Below are positions 5,605 through 7,186 of a stretch of 7,186 nucleotides of DNA, one piece after another. This DNA is from an uncultured Clostridia bacterium. GTDB lineage: Bacteria; Bacillota; Clostridia; TANB77; CAG-508. The stretch is taken from the NCBI GenBank assembly GCA_948585895.1, contig CAPBNZ010000066.1, forward strand, positions 1,225 to 8,410. Direction: 5' to 3'. The notes under the pieces were generated by a model. The model did not search any database. It was given only the letters and a program-made list of their open reading frames with translations, and was not told the DNA's origin. The stretch's first letter is position 1. The number at the start of each line of letters is the position of its first letter. The position numbers were made by a program, and so were the translations under genes.

Positions 5605-6600
5605 ATGAGAGAATTATTTGTTGAAAAAGTAATTGATTTTGCAGAAGAGTTTTTAGACAATAATCAAAGTGTAAAATTAAAAGAGATACTTACAGAAATA
5701 TTTTTAAATTATCACATTGAAATATTAGAACAAAACCAAAAACAAGAAACACAAAAGAATAATACAGATATATTAAATAAATTCATATCATCTAAAGAAA
5801 TTGAAGGTTGTTCAACTAGAACTTTAAATTACTATAAAGATAATATAACCAAAATGCTAGATACAATAAATCTTCCAATAAACGAAATTACTACTGAAAT
5901 ATTAAGAAGCTATTTAGCAGATTATAAAAGTAATTCAAATGCAGGTATGGTAACAATAGACAATATAAGAAGAACATTATCAAGTTTCTTTGCTTGGTTG
6001 GAAAATGAAGATTATATTGTTAAAAGTCCAGTCAGAAGGATTTATAAAGTAAAAGCAACTAAAAAAGTTAAAGAAACACTTACAGATGAGAATTTAGAAA
6101 AGTTACGAGATACTTGCTCAAATGTAAGAGATTTAGCAATACTAGAACTATTAATTTCAACTGGCATGAGGGTGGGAGAACTTACTAGATTAAACATATC
6201 AGACATAAATTTTCAAGAAAGAAGTTGTATTGTTTTAGGAAAAGGAAACTCTGAAAGAGAAGTGTACTTTAGTGCAAAAAGTAAAATGTATATAAAGAAA
6301 TATTTGGAGACAAGAACAGATAACAACGAAACATTATTTGTATCACTTATAAGACCTTATAACAGATTAGGAATATCAGGAATTGAAATTGCTATTAGAA
6401 ATTTAGGAAGAGAAGCAAATATAAATAAAGTGCATCCACATAAATTTAGAAGAACAATGGCAACTATGGCTATTGATAAAGGTATGCCAATTGAACAAGT
6501 ACAAAAGTTATTAGGACATATTAAAATAGACACTACAATGGAATATGCAATGGTAAATCAAAATAATGTAAAAAATTCACATAGAAAATATATTACATAA
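5605..6600 (+). CDS. XerC/D-like tyrosine recombinase, intact
   Basis: This tyrosine site-specific recombinase breaks and rejoins DNA through a 3'-phosphotyrosine link. The start is ATG 5605 after TAAGGAGG at normal spacing. After an N-terminal extension of about 55 residues come the SAM-like core-binding domain (about 55-145) and the catalytic domain. All catalytic residues are visible: R189 (STGMRVGEL), K213 (LGKGNSE), H279 and R282 (HPHKFRRT), H305 (LLGHIKID) and Y314 (TTMEYAMVNQ). The family is common in gut Firmicutes, often beside type I restriction hsdS genes, where it is thought to invert or shuffle specificity modules; I cite that from memory. Length (331) suits the family. It lies in the only part of the window with undamaged recombination genes. 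The host chromosome-dimer XerC/D is less likely given the N-terminal extension and context. Confidence 0.93.
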   Translation: MRELFVEKVIDFAEEFLDNNQSVKLKEILTEIFLNYHIEILEQNQKQETQKNNTDILNKFISSKEIEGCSTRTLNYYKDNITKMLDTINLPINEITTEILRSYLADYKSNSNAGMVTIDNIRRTLSSFFAWLENEDYIVKSPVRRIYKVKATKKVKETLTDENLEKLRDTCSNVRDLAILELLISTGMRVGELTRLNISDINFQERSCIVLGKGNSEREVYFSAKSKMYIKKYLETRTDNNETLFVSLIRPYNRLGISGIEIAIRNLGREANINKVHPHKFRRTMATMAIDKGMPIEQVQKLLGHIKIDTTMEYAMVNQNNVKNSHRKYIT

Positions 6601-6615
6601 ATTTAACTAAAAATA

Positions 6616-6644
6616 TTGACACATCAATTATTCTATTATAAAAT
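6616..6644 (+). promoter_or_regulatory. Sigma-70-type promoter for rhuM
   Basis: A perfect TTGACA at 6616-6621 is followed 17 bases later by TAAAAT at 6639-6644 (within TATAAAAT). It lies just after the stop of the recombinase gene and about 40 bases before the rhuM start, so rhuM can be expressed independently of the recombinase. Confidence 0.75.
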
Positions 6645-6684
6645 ACAAACAACAGTTCTGAAATAAAATATGAGGTGATTAGTA

Positions 6685-7186
6685 TTGAACAGTATAGAAA
6701 ATTTAAAAGATTTAATAATATACCAAAGTCAAAATAACGAAAATATATCTGTTGAAGTTTTATATAATGAAGAAGATTTTTGGTTAACTCAAAAGTCAAT
6801 GTCAAAATTATTTAATGTGGTAGAAAATAATATAACATATCATTTACAAAATATATTTAAAACAAGAGAATTAGAGCAAGATTCAGTTACTCAAAAAATT
6901 AGAGTAACTGCTTCAGATGGGAAAAAATATAATACAAATTTTTACAGTTTAGATGCAATTATAGCAGTTGGTTATAGAGTAAATTCAAAAGAAGCAACTG
7001 ATTTTAGAATATGGGCAACAAAAACATTGAAAGAGTATATAAAAAAAGGGTTTGTTGTTAATAGTGAAATGCTAAAAAATGGACCTAAATTTGGAAAAGA
7101 TTACTTTGATGAATTATTAGTTAAGATAAAGGAAATTAGAGCAAGTGAAAGAAGATTTTATCAAAAGATAACTGATATATACAAAG
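6685..7186 (+). CDS. rhuM: RhuM family protein, truncated by the right edge
   Basis: The start is TTG 6685, six bases after GAGGTGA (6672-6678); no nearby ATG has such a site. The visible 167 residues match the RhuM family: FWLTQKSMSKLFNV (32-45) followed by NNITYHLQNIF (48-58), then TASDGKKYNTNFYSLDAIIAVGYRVNS (75-101, with the invariant-looking YSLDAI..GYRVNS), FRIWATKTLKEYIKKGF (107-123) and the start of the C-terminal helical part. RhuM was named from a Salmonella pathogenicity island; its biochemical role is not settled, though the N-terminal block resembles a DNA-binding helix-turn-helix. The family is frequent in mobile elements and within type I restriction-modification loci. Expected full length is about 330 residues, so roughly half is here. 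Confidence 0.9.
   Translation, partial: MNSIENLKDLIIYQSQNNENISVEVLYNEEDFWLTQKSMSKLFNVVENNITYHLQNIFKTRELEQDSVTQKIRVTASDGKKYNTNFYSLDAIIAVGYRVNSKEATDFRIWATKTLKEYIKKGFVVNSEMLKNGPKFGKDYFDELLVKIKEIRASERRFYQKITDIYK

Noticed and set aside
6593..6805. Minus-strand 70-codon frame
   Set aside because: It is antisense to the rhuM start and its promoter, with no ribosome binding site.

Overview
The window is AT-rich, low-GC DNA with strong AGGAGG-type ribosome binding sites, TTG/ATG starts and standard stop codons. Tryptophan is read from TGG throughout. This fits an anaerobic Firmicute (Clostridia or a relative), and the gene content (a rolling-circle-type Rep, a large serine recombinase, a tyrosine integrase with excisionase, a XerC/D-like recombinase, RhuM) marks it as an accessory, mobile-element-derived region. 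No genus can be named from the sequence.

Left module (about 1-3950). A minus-strand gene runs off the left edge (1-75). Divergent from it is a HUH-type replication initiator (frame 179-1147), then four small hypothetical genes (1150-1440, 1545-1727, 1818-1982, 2103-2378) and a large serine recombinase (2406-3947). The gaps after the first three small genes each hold a strong hairpin. Two of these share nearly the same stem and loop, and the third resembles them in inverted orientation. The Rep frame has no normal start codon where its ribosome binding site points (ACG instead), and the recombinase is broken by two single-base frameshifts. The module looks like a small replicating or integrating element that has started to decay.

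Middle module (about 3934-5370). It converges with the serine recombinase across a hairpin terminator that contains both stop codons. It holds, on the minus strand, an integrase pseudogene (N- and C-terminal parts present, central catalytic part deleted, two catalytic histidines replaced) and an excisionase interrupted by a TGA in place of a TGG. Upstream of xis lie four degenerate tandem repeats sharing a core like CACTAGGTATATGCCA, spaced 70, 86 and 84 bp. They may be recombinase or regulator binding sites left from the element end.

Right module (about 5370-7186). A leader region with an extended -10 promoter, a small hairpin and a 14-codon leader ORF precedes an intact XerC/D-like tyrosine recombinase (5605-6600) with all catalytic residues. 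It is followed by a rhuM-family gene with its own promoter that runs off the right edge. This pairing is typical of type I restriction-modification loci in gut Firmicutes, where the recombinase may shuffle hsdS genes. No hsd gene is visible here, so that link is inference.

The recombination functions of the left and middle modules are all damaged, while the right module looks intact and presumably maintained.
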